Origin: Sialis fuliginosa
Lineage: Eukaryota > Arthropoda > Insecta > Megaloptera > Sialidae
Direction: 5' to 3'
DNA length: 64,000 nucleotides
Assembly (NCBI GenBank): GCA_961205875.1
Contig: OY540811.1
Location: forward strand, 17,973,248 to 18,037,247
The notes under the pieces were generated by a model. The model was not told the origin of the DNA and made no database searches. It saw nothing but the letters and a program-made list of their open reading frames with translations. Each line of letters begins with the position of its first letter. Position 1 is the first letter of the stretch. This document shows positions 12,710 through 26,225 of this stretch, one piece after another. A program made the translations under genes and the position numbers.

Positions 12710-14157
12710 TGTGGTTTCACTCATAACTTTATGTTTTCCAATACAAAACCCCCTACAAGAACTGCCATACACTTTTCCTCTCGAAAAGAAGCACTTTAAA
12801 TAAAATTGGAGACTCCCCTTTTTAACGCAATTTTTATTTTTTTCAATAACTGCATCCATTTTTTCAGAGAAACTTTATTCTACTAGTAATATTCTGGCAA
12901 CGGCCTAATTCAAACCATTTTATGAGTATAAATATAAAAATATATATTTTGTGTAGGTATGTGATATGCACAGTATATGTATGTACATTGCCTATTTACA
13001 TTTTCTTTCATATACATAGTCCCTGAATATTCTTCTTTCAGTTCCATAAAACTATGAGACATCGTGTAAACAAAATTTTGTAGCCTACCAAGTATACATA
13101 TAGTTAATATTAATGTAAAGATTCCTTTTTGATAAGTGTTATTATTATTTGTTTTTTATTCCATGCAATTTTACAACAATGATACATAGTTTTTTTACGC
13201 AACATTATTTAAAATAAATAAACATATTTTAATCTTCCGTGAAAATCATTAATTAGATAAGTATGTAGGTATAACCTTGGCCGTAATAATGACCGCAGTA
13301 TTAATTTTTATGTAATTATTTATTACTGCATTACTTGATCTAAATATTTTGATTACATTTTGGGCCATACTTAAGTGAAAAATTATTTGCAATCATATTG
13401 TTCATCCACGTGGAATTTGTATGTTTTATCTAATCAATCATTTCGGAATACAAAGTATCTTATGTTCCTCCTCAATATACAAGCTATCTCCCTGCCAAAT
13501 TTCATCAATATCAGTTAACCGGTTTAACAGTGAAAAGATAACAAACGGACAGACAGACAGCGGTAGCTATGTGTGTATAAAAAAGTTAATATATTTATAT
13601 TGTTTTGTATTTTTAAGTTCTCTACAACTCTGGTTTATACAAATAATAATTAAATATTTTCTATAAAAAAGTAATAAATATATTTTCGTATTTGTAATAT
13701 GATTAGTTCTCACCATGTTTAAACCTTGAAGGTTACAAATATTTCTAATATTTTAATGTATACTCGTTAAGAGAAAAATTGTAAAATATTTTCGTTTTGA
13801 ATAAAAAATTTAGCACAAATTTTATATTACACAAAATAAATAAAAAAATTACGGTTAAAAGGTCTTAATAAAAAATTTACCCTATCGCCACAGACCTATT
13901 GCAATGTACACACAGAATATAAAATATCTGCCAAGTGAAAAGTCGTCGTTTTTATCATATATTTTCTAGAACTTTTCTTACCGATGTATGTATGGCATCG
14001 AATCACATATGTCACAAAAGAAAATATACCACACCAGTGGATTCTAAAATGTGTACACAACATTTGTAATTTTGCTATAGCTTCCGAACAGCATGTGTTT
14101 ATAATGTGACGGTAATTATTAATAATTCTCAATTTATTACACTGGCCGTAACATATA
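12710..14157. other. AT-rich intergenic DNA
   Basis: No gene recognised. At 13488-13565 lies a module reading CCAAATTTCATCAATATCAG and ending in GACAGACAGACAG, of the type found in several unrelated repeats of this window. Confidence 0.5.
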
Positions 14158-15552
14158 CACTACCCTGCAAAAGTTTAGGACCACCCGAAAAAATGTCGTT
14201 TTTTGGACTTTTTGCTAATATTTTTGACCGGTTTATTCAATTCGTCTCACAAGGGGAAGCAACAGCACGGTCCATGAGAATTTCAATGATCTTGTGGTAT
14301 GTCAAACTAGAGCAAAAATAAAAAGACACGTGTCCAACAATTTGATCTCATAGGTCTTAATTACAAAGATAATTAACTTTGAAAATTTGTGTATTCAATA
14401 TAACCGTGTATTATGTTCACTCGAAATATAAGTGTGTTGGCCCTACGGTCAACGCGCTGGCGTCTCACCTGGTTTTAAGATTTTGATTTTAATTTTAATT
14501 TACAATTTTTTATTTTTTTGTACACATTACCTCTCCCACTTGTGTAAAAATCGATAAATTAGACATAAATAAAACATATATTATTATTGACAATGAAAAT
14601 ATTGATATATACGCCAGTACATAATTATTAATTTGTTTTAAAGTAAATTTAATTTATTATTGACACAACTCATTAGTTTTTAATTAATAAATTGAAAAGT
14701 TTTAATAAAAAACAAACTTGAAAAAAACCACAAACATCTATTGTCAATAATAATATATGTTTTATTTATGTCTAATTTATCGATTTTTATGCAAGTGGTA
14801 GAGGTAATGTGTACAAAAAAATAAAAAATAATTGTAAATAAAAATTAAAATCAAAATCTTAAAACCAGGCGAGACGCCAGCGCGTTGACCGTAGGGCCAA
14901 CACACTTATATTTCGAGCGAACATAATACACGGTTATATTGAATACACAAATTTTCAAAGTTAATTATCTTTGTAATTAAGGCCTATGAGATCAAATTGT
15001 TGGACACGTGTCTTTTTATTTTTGCTCTAGTTTGACATACCACAAGCTCATTGAAATTCTCATGGACCGTGCTGTTGCTTCCCCTTGTCAGTAATTTTTC
15101 GCTGTGAATGGCCCAATTTATTCAAAATGACTATTTGAGCTGGTTTTTTTTTCGAAATTTGCTGTGCTTTCCCTATTTTCGTGTTTTTTGTAAAAAAATA
15201 TTTCTTTGGGATCACACAACATTGCAGTTAGGTCATTTGAAATGTAAAAACACAATTGTCGGTGCAGAAAATCGAAACACAGGTATTGTAAATATAGAAT
15301 ATACTCACTAATTTTAGGGAAAAAGAAATTGTCACTATGGCAAAGCTGAGACAATTTGAATTGACACTTCGAAATACACGTGAGCGCCGGGTAACTATAT
15401 AACCGACCGTCCAGTTATTGGGCGAGGGACATATTTTATTACCGGTAAATACAAACAGGTTGAATATAGCGGTCAAAGATCGTGAAATATTTGCAAAAGT
15501 CCAAAAAAGGAAAACATTTCAGGTGATCTAAGTGGTTCTCGAGTGATAAGTG
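14158..15552. mobile_element. Tc1-like remnant interrupted by a palindromic insert
   Basis: The left end TA-CACTACCCTGCAAAAGTTTAG matches the common Tc1 end CACTACCG-TCAAAAGTTT. A decayed inverted counterpart, including TTTTTTGGACTTTTTGC and its complement TTGCAAAAGTCCAAAAAA, lies at about 15480-15552 and is followed by TA. No recognisable transposase remains between the ends. The 838-bp palindrome at 14250-15087 is inserted near the left end. Confidence 0.5.
14250..15087. repeat. 838-bp foldback element with 3-bp TSD
   Basis: Two arms of about 345 bp (14250-14592 and 14741-15087) are near-perfect inverted copies around a 148-bp AT-rich loop. The ends are CAAGGGGAAGC and its complement, flanked by the 3-bp duplication TCA; removing the element restores a continuous host sequence. 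Each arm contains a GC-rich segment (GGCCCTACGGTCAACGCG) resembling a tRNA D-arm followed by an ATTTTGATTTTAATTTTA tract, so the arms may be two inverted SINE-like pieces. The transposon superfamily is not identified. Confidence 0.7.
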
Positions 15553-15773
15553 TACTAACAGACAGAGAGACGTTGCGTTTTATAATATGTAAGGATAGAT
15601 TTTAAAACAATTACATTTTCAAATAGTTCCATGTTATTAAATGGTTAAATTAATAGCAATAAAATTAATTATTAATCAGAAATAATTCTCGATAAAAAAA
15701 TCAGCAGCTAGGTTGGCGCGATGGTGTACCTGGACAAAGTCAATTCTTTTCTTCTCGGTCACATAGTGTAGAC

Positions 15774-16043
15774 CAAGCTTGTCCAAGCCGCGGCCCGTGA
15801 AGATAATTTAAAATAATAATAATAATAATAATAATTTTATAATAATAAACCTGCATTGAAATTAGCAAGACTACGTTTGAATAGATATTTTCCATTATTT
15901 TGATATATACTCTATTTACATAGCTAATTGCACATGTAAATAAATGTTCTAATAAGATTCCAACAAGAATATTTTTCGTGCGGCCCTCCATGTTTAAAAA
16001 AAATTCGATTCGGCCCGTTTCTCGAAAAGTTTGGTGACCCTTG
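15774..16043. mobile_element. Non-autonomous hAT element with perfect 8-bp TSD
   Basis: The 270-bp element begins CAAGCTTGTCCAAGCCGCGG and ends with the complement of CAAGGGTCACCAAACTTTTC. GTGTAGAC is duplicated at 15766-15773 and 16044-16051. GCGGCCC blocks near both ends match the CGGCCC-containing hAT MITE type. An (AAT)n microsatellite at about 15812-15840 lies inside it. The terminal repeats are imperfect, but the duplication is exact. Confidence 0.8.
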
Positions 16044-16051
16044 GTGTAGAC

Positions 16052-18427
16052 AACAACTATACAAATTTTAATTTCATGGAAAAATATAAACTATACCCCG
16101 ATAGGAACTGTTACCTTCAGGTTAGAAACTTGAAGTTTTTAACCTGATTGTGAATTGAAGTTAGTTTCTGAAAACTTTTTAGCAAACACTGGTCCACGTA
16201 TCGTACACATAAATATTATGTATGTAGGTGGATGAGTACATGTATGTGTGTGTATACACCCATTAAAAAGCATTGCTAGTTTCAATAGATATGTAGTTGA
16301 AGCTTCAATAAATTACTTTGTACGATAGAAACTAAGTAATTTGTATCCGCATCTCGATTAGAACGATTCAGTAAAAAGTCCTTTGAAAATTAGTGTCGCA
16401 CGTTTCCGCAACTTGTATTGATTTTAAAACAAATTGATAAAGTTTATAATTGACAAATTTGTAGCTGTGCAGTAGTTTTATTATGAGCATATTTGTGTCC
16501 TATATAAAAATATACCCCCCCCCCCCTTCTTAAATAAGTATTCGCAAATGTTTATTTTTATTACCGATTTCATAAATTTATAAGCCAAAAGCAATTGATA
16601 TTTATTTAAACTGATATTGTACCTGTAGGTATTTTTATTTTTATATTTGAATATAGGTAACTACTATTTTTAAACCCATTTGTTTGGTTATAGATATGCA
16701 AACAAAATGCGTGTTGTTTAGTTGTGTTTCTATAAATCAATAAAAACAAACTAATATTTCGATATTATTGCAATATATCAAGTAAAAAATGTTTTTTTTA
16801 TAATTAATAGTTAATACCGAATATTCAAATACCATATTTATTTTTTGTAATACCATGTACAGATTACTATATTATATCAAACTGTTAAAGCCAATAATAA
16901 TATACAATCTATATTTATTTAAATATAATAATAGCTTGCAAAATGAGTTCCTTAAAATACTTAACAATTTTTCTCCAAGCAGGTTTTATACGTACTAAAA
17001 ATGTTGTACGTGGACAAATACATTTACATATTTTATATCTTTATTTTTCTTGGACAGAAACATAGCAAATGATTAAGTAAAAAAATTAAGTATATAGATG
17101 TTTGTTTATATTGTATATATATATTTTAAAGTGTATTGACCCTCAAGAATTAATTATTTTAATTACTATACTCATTACTACATTCACTTTATTACAGTTT
17201 TCCGTTTTGACACTGAATATTATAAGAAAAACAAATAAAATAATCATAAATTTAGACATTTTAAACATTACACACAAAATATATGACGATAAAGAACTTA
17301 AAAACTAGTTAAGGATCAAATAGAAAACAACATACCTATGTAAAAGAAATTGTTAACAATATTAACAAAAAAAACTCAAATTTCACATTCACATAAAACT
17401 GTATTTTAGTTAGTTACCGTCACTAAAACACGATTTCACTTTTACGTTGTCATTTTGTGAATAAGATAAGTATTTAAAATAATCATTTTAACTTTTAACA
17501 ACAAACACTTCACTATACATTAAATTAGATGTTACACAAAACAAGAAAACAAGTTGAAAATTAACGTCACACTGATTGTTGAAAATTTACTTAATTGTCG
17601 ATGAAAATTATTTCCCTTACATGGCGCGTTTTCACAAAACAGTTTTGTCCCAAATTTTGTCTGATACTTTTGGTGATATTCGAAAACATATGCCAACAAC
17701 ACACGTCTTAACACTGTGCATATGACTGAGCGTCCTCTGCAGCTATCTCAGTCTTGTTCATAAACACTCACACACACATGTACACTTTTATGTATGTGTC
17801 GTGAATGTTCCATTGATCATGTATTGATTGTATAGATATACCTATATATTTTTTTAATCATATTTTCATATGAAAGGTTATTTTAACAAAATTTTAGAAC
17901 TGCACAATTGCGGTAAAGCATACATTTTTTTGGATGTTTGATTAAAAAATATTTCTTAGATACAATTGAATCGCCATTTTTGCACTGCACAAACATGTAA
18001 CAACTGCATACTAAAATACTCCTGATACAAGAAAATAATTACAAAAAAATAACCCCTGGTATCAATATATATCGTGATTGTTAAGTTTAATAATGCATAT
18101 TGACAAATTCGGGAGGGAGGGTCTGGCCTCTACTTCCCCCCCTCCAAAGATGCGCCACTGTTCCAGACTTAGATGCATTATCCCTAAAATATTTCAGGAG
18201 TGTATATCTTTATAAAGTATATATAATATATACAAGTCATGTGTCCATACCTAATAAATAATTTACGTTTGCATTACTTTATTATCAAGATGTATATCGA
18301 TTTATTAATATATTTACCATTGGGTACATAAATACATACTTGAATATAATAATAATATAAATATTTATACACATTTTAGTTATATGTTTCCATCGATATG
18401 TTAAACAAAGCGCATGATTTTTTGTTA
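16052..18427. other. AT-rich intergenic DNA
   Basis: No gene was supported. A C run lies at about 16516-16528, and a lone hAT-type right end (GATGCGCCACTG) stops at 18160. A less AT-rich patch at about 17620-17760 contains CTCAGTC-like initiator text on the minus strand and a 60-codon open frame, but nothing in it resembles a known protein. Confidence 0.5.
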
Positions 18428-18435
18428 TTTTATAA

Positions 18436-19083
18436 CAGGGCTGGTCCACCTACGGCCCGCTGCGCTCTTTTGTGTAGCCCGCGGCCACATTCAAACAAAT
18501 TATCGGGTGTTTCAAAATGTCTGAAACTTGTTTCAATTTCTTTAAATTAACATTTTAACATAATAATATTTAATGTTCTGTGATTTTTATAATACAAAAT
18601 AAGGATTTGAAGAATTTTTGATCGAAAGGGACCATTCATTTACAACTCTTCATCTGTGACATGGAATGAAATATTAATTTTTTTTCCGTTATCTATTTAT
18701 TATACAAAATCGTAAATATCATGGATCCTATGCGAAATAAGAGGTAAACCACAAAATAAAAAATATATAATACATAGTACATAACATACGTATTGCTCTA
18801 CGATTATTAGTTTCGGAGATATAAGCTTTCAAAAGATGGCATATTTTCTTTGCATTCATACTCCCGAAGTTACCGCCAAGGAAAACGTAGTTCTACATCA
18901 AAAATGAAAGTGATTAGAAAAAAAATTCAATATTTAAATACGAAATTCATTGTAAAGCCAGATATCGAACAAATTATGAATACAAATTGTAAAATTATTT
19001 TTATTTGTGTGCGGCCCTCGAAAAAATGTAGGTAGTCGATGTGGCCCATCGGCCCATAGAACAATTTGGGTTGGTCAGGCCTG
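18436..19083. mobile_element. Non-autonomous hAT element with perfect 8-bp TSD
   Basis: The 648-bp element starts CAGGGCTGGTCCACCTACGG and ends with the complement of CAGGCCTGACCAACCC. TTTTATAA is repeated at 18428-18435 and 19084-19091. Paired GGCCCG/CGGCCC blocks near both ends fit the same hAT MITE style as the element at 15774. A 61-codon open frame inside shows no transposase resemblance, so the element appears non-autonomous. Confidence 0.85.
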
Positions 19084-19091
19084 TTTTATAA

Positions 19092-22000
19092 CAATGAAAA
19101 AAAATCGGTTTTCGAAATTGAATGAAATTCAAATTGAAATATATTTATTATAAAAAAATTACATTATTTAATTTATATCGTCGAGAAAGCTACAATATTT
19201 TAAAAATTAAAACCATGTCAACAACAACTTTACTAGAAATCTTAATAATTAAGTTTTTTTAATAAAAATGTAACAAATTGAGGACTATAAACATAATCTT
19301 GAAAAAATATGTAAATTTATTCAACCCTCCAGTTTTAATATGTGTCAAGAACACATACAACTAAATAACTGGCCTACATATTTTTAAATTAAATTCCTCA
19401 GCAGTCAGCATAAAAACTTTAATTATTCGCACAAAATATGCCATAGATAACAAATGATTTTAATTAAATCCAGGCTTTAATAAATAGTCTAATGTACTTG
19501 AAGTATATGCAATATGTCTACAACTCAAATATAACAGAGATGCATAATTGTATATAATACTGACCTAAGTGAGACAGACTATATGTGTATTGCATATGTG
19601 TATTAAAATAATTTTAGGGTGTTTGAGGCTTGAGGTACGCGTTTAATGCGGTAAACCAGGTGTCACGTTTAAACAATATGCGGGTGTTAGTTATCTGTGT
19701 ATTACGCGTTCAGAATTTGTCATATCTTACATTATATCTTAACTAAATAATATTAAATAAATTGTTTATACAAATGACTCAAAAATTATATTTACATTAT
19801 TATTTTATCGAGAATTAATATTCTTAACACATTCGTACACGACAAAACTCAACAATATTAATGAATAAATTGAATTCATTTCTTTTCGATAATTATATTA
19901 TTATCCACTATATAATATATTATATTTGTTATGTTCTGAATATTTATATATCTTAAATCTTGAACTTGCACAATGTTGCGAACTATCGTATTATTAAATT
20001 ATCATATGCTTTGTTTTGGTTAAAACAACAAAATAGTTCTAAATAATTTACTGGACAAGTTATTTATTCAAATATGCACCTGTTTGTATTTTTAAGATAA
20101 TTAAATTATTATTAATTAAAGTGGCTCGTGTAGAACATCCCTCCTATATATGCATTATCAGTACGTTATATCCTTGTGCCAAGGCCAAGTTTGACCACTC
20201 AACGGACATATGCAATGTTGCATTTTGATTCATACTAATATGAATATTAACAGGGTCCCTTGAAAGATTACTTTAAAATTTAAATATAAATTAACACATA
20301 ATAAAGCGACTTTTGGCCAACAATATTAAGTTTATGTCGCTTCCTCGTAATTTTTTAATAAAAGTTTCAAAAAAACATAATATTACGACAAAAAATAAAT
20401 TTAAATTCAAAATATAAGCAGTTATTAAAATTTTTGAAACTGGTACTAGCTCGCATATTAGAATTTCGAGATATTTATAATTTCAACCGTGGATCGTTTT
20501 AGCTTCTTATCAACAATATTATCATTTACGCACATTAAAAATAATTTTAATTTTTAAACTAATTTAAATAAACTCAAATAAACACTGTAAGTAGCCCCAG
20601 GTTGTTACTATACTATATGTACAGTAAATTTCCTGGAACTCAAACTACCTTGACTTCAAGGAGTTATCTTGCATTTATTAGAGGAAGTAATCTGTAAAGT
20701 GTACACAATAAGTATTCACATACTTCGTAGTTGTAAACGTTTAGTAGATAAAATTATTTACATATAAAGTTTATAAAGGTTTTATATATATACATGTTTA
20801 ACTGTAACAATCATTATTTATATTATAATTAATTAATTGCACCATGCACATATTGTACATGTCACTTAAGGGGATGTGTATTTTAATTGATGATATTAAT
20901 TAAAGTTTTTAATTCATGATATCGTCATTATGGCACGTTATTCTCTATATATTTTTACATATTTATAAAAAAGAAATTTTTTTGGGATGACACAGGAATA
21001 AAAAGGTAGTACAAAATGTAAAAAAAAAATTTGTTTATACGTTATTATCGTTACATAATGATAATTATTTGGGACGTGAGCATTGAATTTTGTGATGTGT
21101 ACGAGATTTTTTTTATCAATATACCGGCCTTGTCTTGTAAAAATTTAAATTACTATCCTAAAATTTCAGTTGAGAGATTAAATTTTTTAACTTTACTAAA
21201 AATAATGCAACAGTTTACAATTTTACGCTTTTCTTGAATTTTAATTTAAATTTAATGCTATAATTTCACAAAAAATAGATAATAATGAATTAGACACATG
21301 TACGTATGGATAGTCATAACAATACGTATTTTAATATTTTTTTAATTATTAACTGACTTCATAGATAGGTATAGTATATTTTAATATCAAATCGAGAAAG
21401 TTATTTTATTTGTACGTCATCAATTACTACCGTTATTTCAGAAATGACGTCAAAAAAAAGTCGATCTAGTTATAACAACTAAACAATCCATGGCAATGTG
21501 CGATGTGCAATGCACAATATTTACTGGGTTCTTGATCCGCACGTACAACATCCGCCGGAAACGATTACCCAACTAGACTCACGGGTTTATTTGAAAATTC
21601 TAAACATGAATGAAATGGAAGTATGGGTACTAATATAGAATGAGTCCATTAAAATAACAACATGACTTATTTTAAAGTACTGTTAATGTTATACGATAAT
21701 GGTTTATTTTCGCTTACTTGTTTTTGGATTATAATTAACGACATCTAGTTGCCCTTGCATTAACTATATGTATTTACAAATGTTATTTGAATTAACCAAT
21801 GAGGACAAAAGGACGTCGCACTCATCCAAAGCAATCTAGATGTGTTAGAAATAACAGTTATTTATTTATTTATTTAATATTTACATATTAATATTTATTT
21901 GTAAAACAAACATATATCTTACACCTTGTAACAATTTATCTTCAAAGAAAACTGAGAAAACTCTACAACATTGTAAAATTCATGGAAACATTCATTAAAA

Positions 22001-22195
22001 TTTATAACGATTTTAGAGAAGCGAGGAAAATATTGAGATTGACAGTGAAATGTTAAGAAATATATATTATAGTATTTTACAATTCAACTGAACTACGAAG
22101 GTTCTCTTAAATAATAGACATATTAGACATATATTTATTGCTTTCAGACAACAACTTTTTAGCGGATCTACTGATTTTTATTAGATCAAAACTTG
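19092..22195. other. AT-rich intergenic DNA
   Basis: No gene recognised. Around 21480-21655 there is a modest GC rise with a short open frame that could not be related to any family. The remainder is featureless A/T-rich sequence. Confidence 0.5.
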
Positions 22196-22203
22196 ATTTG
22201 AAT

Positions 22204-22336
22204 CAGGGGCGTAACTAGAGGCTCTGGGGCCTCGGGGCAGCAAGTAATCGTGGAGCCCTTTATCTACCCACTTTCGTGTGTTTGGTGGCCCCCTATACTG
22301 GGGAAGCTCAGCACTGCTTCGGCTGATACGGCCTTG
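22204..22336. mobile_element. Short hAT MITE with perfect 8-bp TSD
   Basis: Only 133 bp long. It begins CAGGGGCGTAACTAG and ends GATACGGCCTTG. ATTTGAAT is duplicated exactly at 22196-22203 and 22337-22344. The CAGGGGCGTAAC start is a typical hAT terminus. The right end is a weak inverted match (CAAGGCCGTA on the other strand), suggesting internal deletion close to that end. Confidence 0.75.
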
Positions 22337-22344
22337 ATTTGAAT

Positions 22345-23559
22345 ATTATTGAAAAATATTATGGGATTATGTATCTACCATTTAATTACTTTAGTTAATA
22401 AAAAAAGTTTTTTTTTTTCATTATTTTTTATTGAGTTAGTCCAGAGTAAAAAAATATATATTTGGTACTAATATCTCGCCTCAATCAAAACCTAAATTCC
22501 AAAGAGCTTTACATAGCCATTTGTAAATGTAATGGCGTGCTTACACCAAAACGACAAAACGCAACACAGTGTTTTTTTTTTTAATAAAATGGCAATAAAA
22601 CCTATACATTTATTTTGTTGTTGTTTTCACTTCTTGATGTAAACACGCCATAAACCCGTCTAAACTAGTAATTTTGTAAATTATTTTTTGCTTGGTGTGA
22701 ATATACCCTAACCAATTCCAAAATAAAATCAAAACATTTAAACTGTTTATTAAACATTTTTGTTAATATCAATATTTACTTAAAAATATGTTAACATTAA
22801 TTGAAAGTATCCTTTGAAAAATAAAATAACAATTTAATGGATCAATGTTTGTTAAAAATTAAAAAAAAATCCTCTAGCAGATGGTAGCAATATAGTAATG
22901 CCATAGCATAAATCTTTATACTTATATTTAACACATTATTTACACTAAACAGTATGCATTTTCCAAAAATAGAACGCGTAAACATATTTGCAGGATGTGC
23001 TATTTTGGAACTATATTTAACTTTCGAATATTGAATTCTTATTATTATTATTATCTAGTAAAAAAGTTAGTAACTACTGGTTGACGTTGTCAGTTATTTG
23101 AAATTCAAAACTCAATACTCAATAGTCAATATATACATATATTCTTAAATTGAACCAAATTTAGTTTATTTAATACGCTACTGATTAACATTTAAAAGTA
23201 AACAGTATTCTTATTATTACTTATTTTACATTAATATTAAGTGAACCAGTGTATATGATTTTCTTTGCATGATATATTTTAAATGACTTTAATTGGACCT
23301 AGGCTCAAACTCAAACCTTTTAAATTATTGAAGAGGAAAATTCTGACTCAATTACAAACATACTTAATAAACAAAATTAATAAAGTATATTTCTGTGTAT
23401 TTTGTTGCATATGGCGTTATAAAAGTTTCAAACATAGGAAAAAATTTGAAAACAAAAAAATATTGGATCAAAATCAAAGGCCCCACACTTCCTTGGTCGA
23501 TTAATCAATAGTCGATTAGTTCATATCACAATGAGTTCTGAAGAAATGGAATTAAAATT
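22345..23559. other. AT-rich intergenic DNA
   Basis: No gene or clear element. A short (ATT)n run lies near 23040-23055. The text near 23478-23520 (GGCCCCACACTTCC, then TCGATTAATCAATAGTCGATTA) could be a transposon end, but no partner was found. Confidence 0.45.
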
Positions 23560-24152
23560 AAAAATGACCTGAAACGGAAAGATCGTGTGAAAATTTTTAA
23601 ATTGAAGAATAACTTCTTTTTAAACGATCAGAAAGCTTCTCATATTTTCGATATTTATTGCTTCCAAATTGCTCCGATATATTCTCCACTTACGAGTACT
23701 TATTCGAAATTATTAATTTTGCTTCCTCGTTATATCGAAGAAACGAGTAGCTTTGTGACCGTTTTTTAAAGAGACAAAAAATCTACTAGAATTTAAGCTA
23801 AGTTTTTCTTCATATGGTCGTCCGCCGCCCCTTCTGAACTGGCACCCCGAACAGTCGCCCAGTCTCCCTCTCTAAAGCCGGTATTGATGTTATACATTAA
23901 CATGATAAGCAACAAATTTTAATAAATATAACAATTTCAAACATCAACCATTCTTTTTTCCAAAGCTTACATGACTTGAATTTAATATTGCGCTCGTATA
24001 GTTTTGGCTGACGCCTCGACTAACAAACATATTTTATAACATTTTGTTATAAGTTGTTTTATTATCGAAGATTTATGCAAGAAGTTTTTTAAAGAAAAAT
24101 TGTTCTCCGATTTCAAAATTTTCACTTGATCTTTCCGTTTCATAAAATTTCA
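23560..24152. mobile_element. Rearranged fragments of the TGCTTCCTCG family
   Basis: Three pieces match the family at 5570-6308. One at about 23570-23665 is inverted (GAAACGGAAAGATC, then AAAGCTTCTC). One at about 23718-23785 is direct (TTGCTTCCTCG, then AGCTTTGTGACCGTTTT). One at about 24095-24152 is direct (TTGTTCTCCGATTTCAAAAT, then CTTGATCTTTCCGTTTC). Between them, at 23815-23885, is GC-rich text like an inverted hAT end (CCGGCTTTAGAG on the minus strand). The order of pieces differs from the full copies, so this is a broken, probably nested, locus. Confidence 0.5.
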
Positions 24153-24154
24153 TA

Positions 24155-24260
24155 ATTGTATTACAATAGGTTCTCAAAATATTAAATAAATCTTTGGGGA
24201 TCTATAGCTCCCTCACGAAGAATTTCCGGACACATGTTTATACGAACTTTTTTTAAAATA
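24155..24260. repeat. Partial copy of the foldback family at 25367
   Basis: The segments GGTTCTCAAAATATTAAATA, GCTCCCTCACGAAGAATTT and CGGACACATGTTTATACGAA match, with substitutions, the right arm of the palindrome at about 26040-26150. Only one arm fragment is present here, showing that the family is dispersed rather than a one-off palindrome. Confidence 0.6.
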
Positions 24261-25366
24261 TTTTTCTCAATTAACCTGATATGACTCAATCCTACATATT
24301 ATAGATACATTAATAATAAATTAAGGATGTTACGAAGCTTTCGGATATCTGAAACTATATTCTGACCTCCTAAATCGAGACCGTATCTAAAATCACGGGC
24401 CGATCTCGGTACGGTCTCAATCCAATCAAATCTTATGGTTTTCACATAATTGCGCAAGTTTAGATCATGCTTTACTCGGTGATCAGTACTAAAATGATCG
24501 AAGACGAACTGAAGTTCCTATTTACACTATGGGTACAATTCATGCCAGGTTCGATCACGTTCCAGTAAAATATTCTTCGACTGGACTGATTGTGAGATCT
24601 GACTGATACCTATAGTGCGAATGATTTCATTGTTTATTTATTTGATCGACCCTTAATAGAACACAATTTCAAATTAAATATAAATTCTCAATATTTATAT
24701 TTAGAAATAATCGATACTTATACATTCTTATTTTTAGCCAAATGTGATATATCTAAAATTATGCATGCATGTTCATATTTCTGTATTCTATATAATGCTA
24801 ATTTAAAATTATAACGTAACAAAACAGAATTTTGTTTATTCTTAGAAATATCAAAATTTCTCAAAATGATATTTTCGTCTTATTTATAAAAAATATGTGT
24901 ACCTACATACACATATTGGGTATAAAAAGTAACGGACAACTAATAATCTAACATTTTTTAGACGCCAACATTAACACCCAAAATCCCAAATATGTGCATT
25001 TGTGTAATTTCATTTAAAATATGTTAAATTAGTTTTAATAAGAACATATTATTATAGTTAGAAAAAAACAATGCTGTTTCATTGTGGATACATTTTCAGT
25101 ATCTCCGGTATACAGATGATAATGAATAATGAATAGCAAGTATTGCCTTGAACTGTCTATAGATGTAAATAGGCGTATGCGTCACATAATGCTAATTTTT
25201 CTATCGCCACTTGATTTTCTTTAAACTCCACAAAAGGTAGAATATATTGTAAGGTTAATTGTTTGTGCAAATCTACTTATAAATGTACAGCATTTCGAAT
25301 TGTTCTCGTGGGTTCTTTTTGGGATTTATGAAATACATATTATTTAGGTTCTCTATCTATATATAT
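24261..25366. other. AT-rich DNA with a GTCTC/CGATC-rich patch
   Basis: No gene. From about 24360 to 24600 the sequence is less AT-rich and repeats words such as GAGACCGT, GGTCTCAATC and CGATC. A similar style occurs at about 42990-43250 (GTCTCGTCTC). These may be decayed ends of one transposon family, but I could not define limits. Confidence 0.4.
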
Positions 25367-26225
25367 ACAGGATGATTTACAACTAGTGTTAAAAAATTTA
25401 ACAGTAGATCGAGGATGTAATTCTAAGCAAAAAACTTTATGTGGACCTGTGTCCGAAAATTCTTCATGACAGAACTACAGCCTTGCCAAAAATTAGTATT
25501 TATTAAATATCTAGAGAATTCATTGTAGTACAATTATGAAATTTGACAACCGATTTATTATTAATATGTTTTATCGATTTCCAATATCAAATAATCATAA
25601 TTTAGACCAGGGGTGTATGGGGCCAGTGGGCCCGCCGATATTCGTCAGGTATTTTTTTGTACTTTAATTTTTTCCTGAGTTGGATACTTGTAGAAGATTA
25701 TATGACACAAAATACACAAAAAATATACTTTCATTAGTCATAAAATCAACCGTTTTCGAGAAATATCGAAAAAATAAAGTACCTCTTAATTTTACTTAAT
25801 ACGGATGCTTTTAAGTAAAATTTTGCAGTACTTTATTTTTTCGATATTTCTCGAAAACAGTTGATCTTATGATATAATCTTCTACAAGTACCCAACTCAG
25901 GAAAAAAATTAAAGAACAAAAAAATACTTGATAAAAATCGGCAGGCCTACTGACCCCATACACCCCTGGTCTAAATTATGATTGTTTGATATTGGAAATC
26001 GATAACACTTATTAATACTAAACCCTGTATCAAATCTTATAACTGTGTCACAATGGGTTCTCTAGATATTAAATAAACACTAATTTTTGGCAAAATTTTT
26101 GGAAGACCGTAGCTCCCTCACAAATAATTTTCGGACACAGGTTCACATGAAGTTTTTTGCTTACGTTAGAATTACATCCTCGATCTACTGTTCAATTTTT
26201 TTACATTAGTTGTAAATCAGCCTGT
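25367..26225. repeat. Long near-perfect palindrome (foldback element)
   Basis: The left and right halves of about 425 bp each are inverted copies meeting near 25798, with almost no spacer. The outer ends are ACAGGATGATTTACAAC and its complement; ATAT-rich flanks prevent a firm target-duplication call. Mismatches are few and scattered, so it is recent or maintained. The arms hold paired blocks such as CTTCTACAAGTACCCAACTC and GGGTGTATGGGG. There is no open frame. The superfamily is unknown; a terminal ACAGG end is shared with the element at 26869. Confidence 0.75.

Noticed and set aside
21480-21655. Short open frame in a GC-richer patch
   Set aside because: No splice context and no recognisable product; too short to support.
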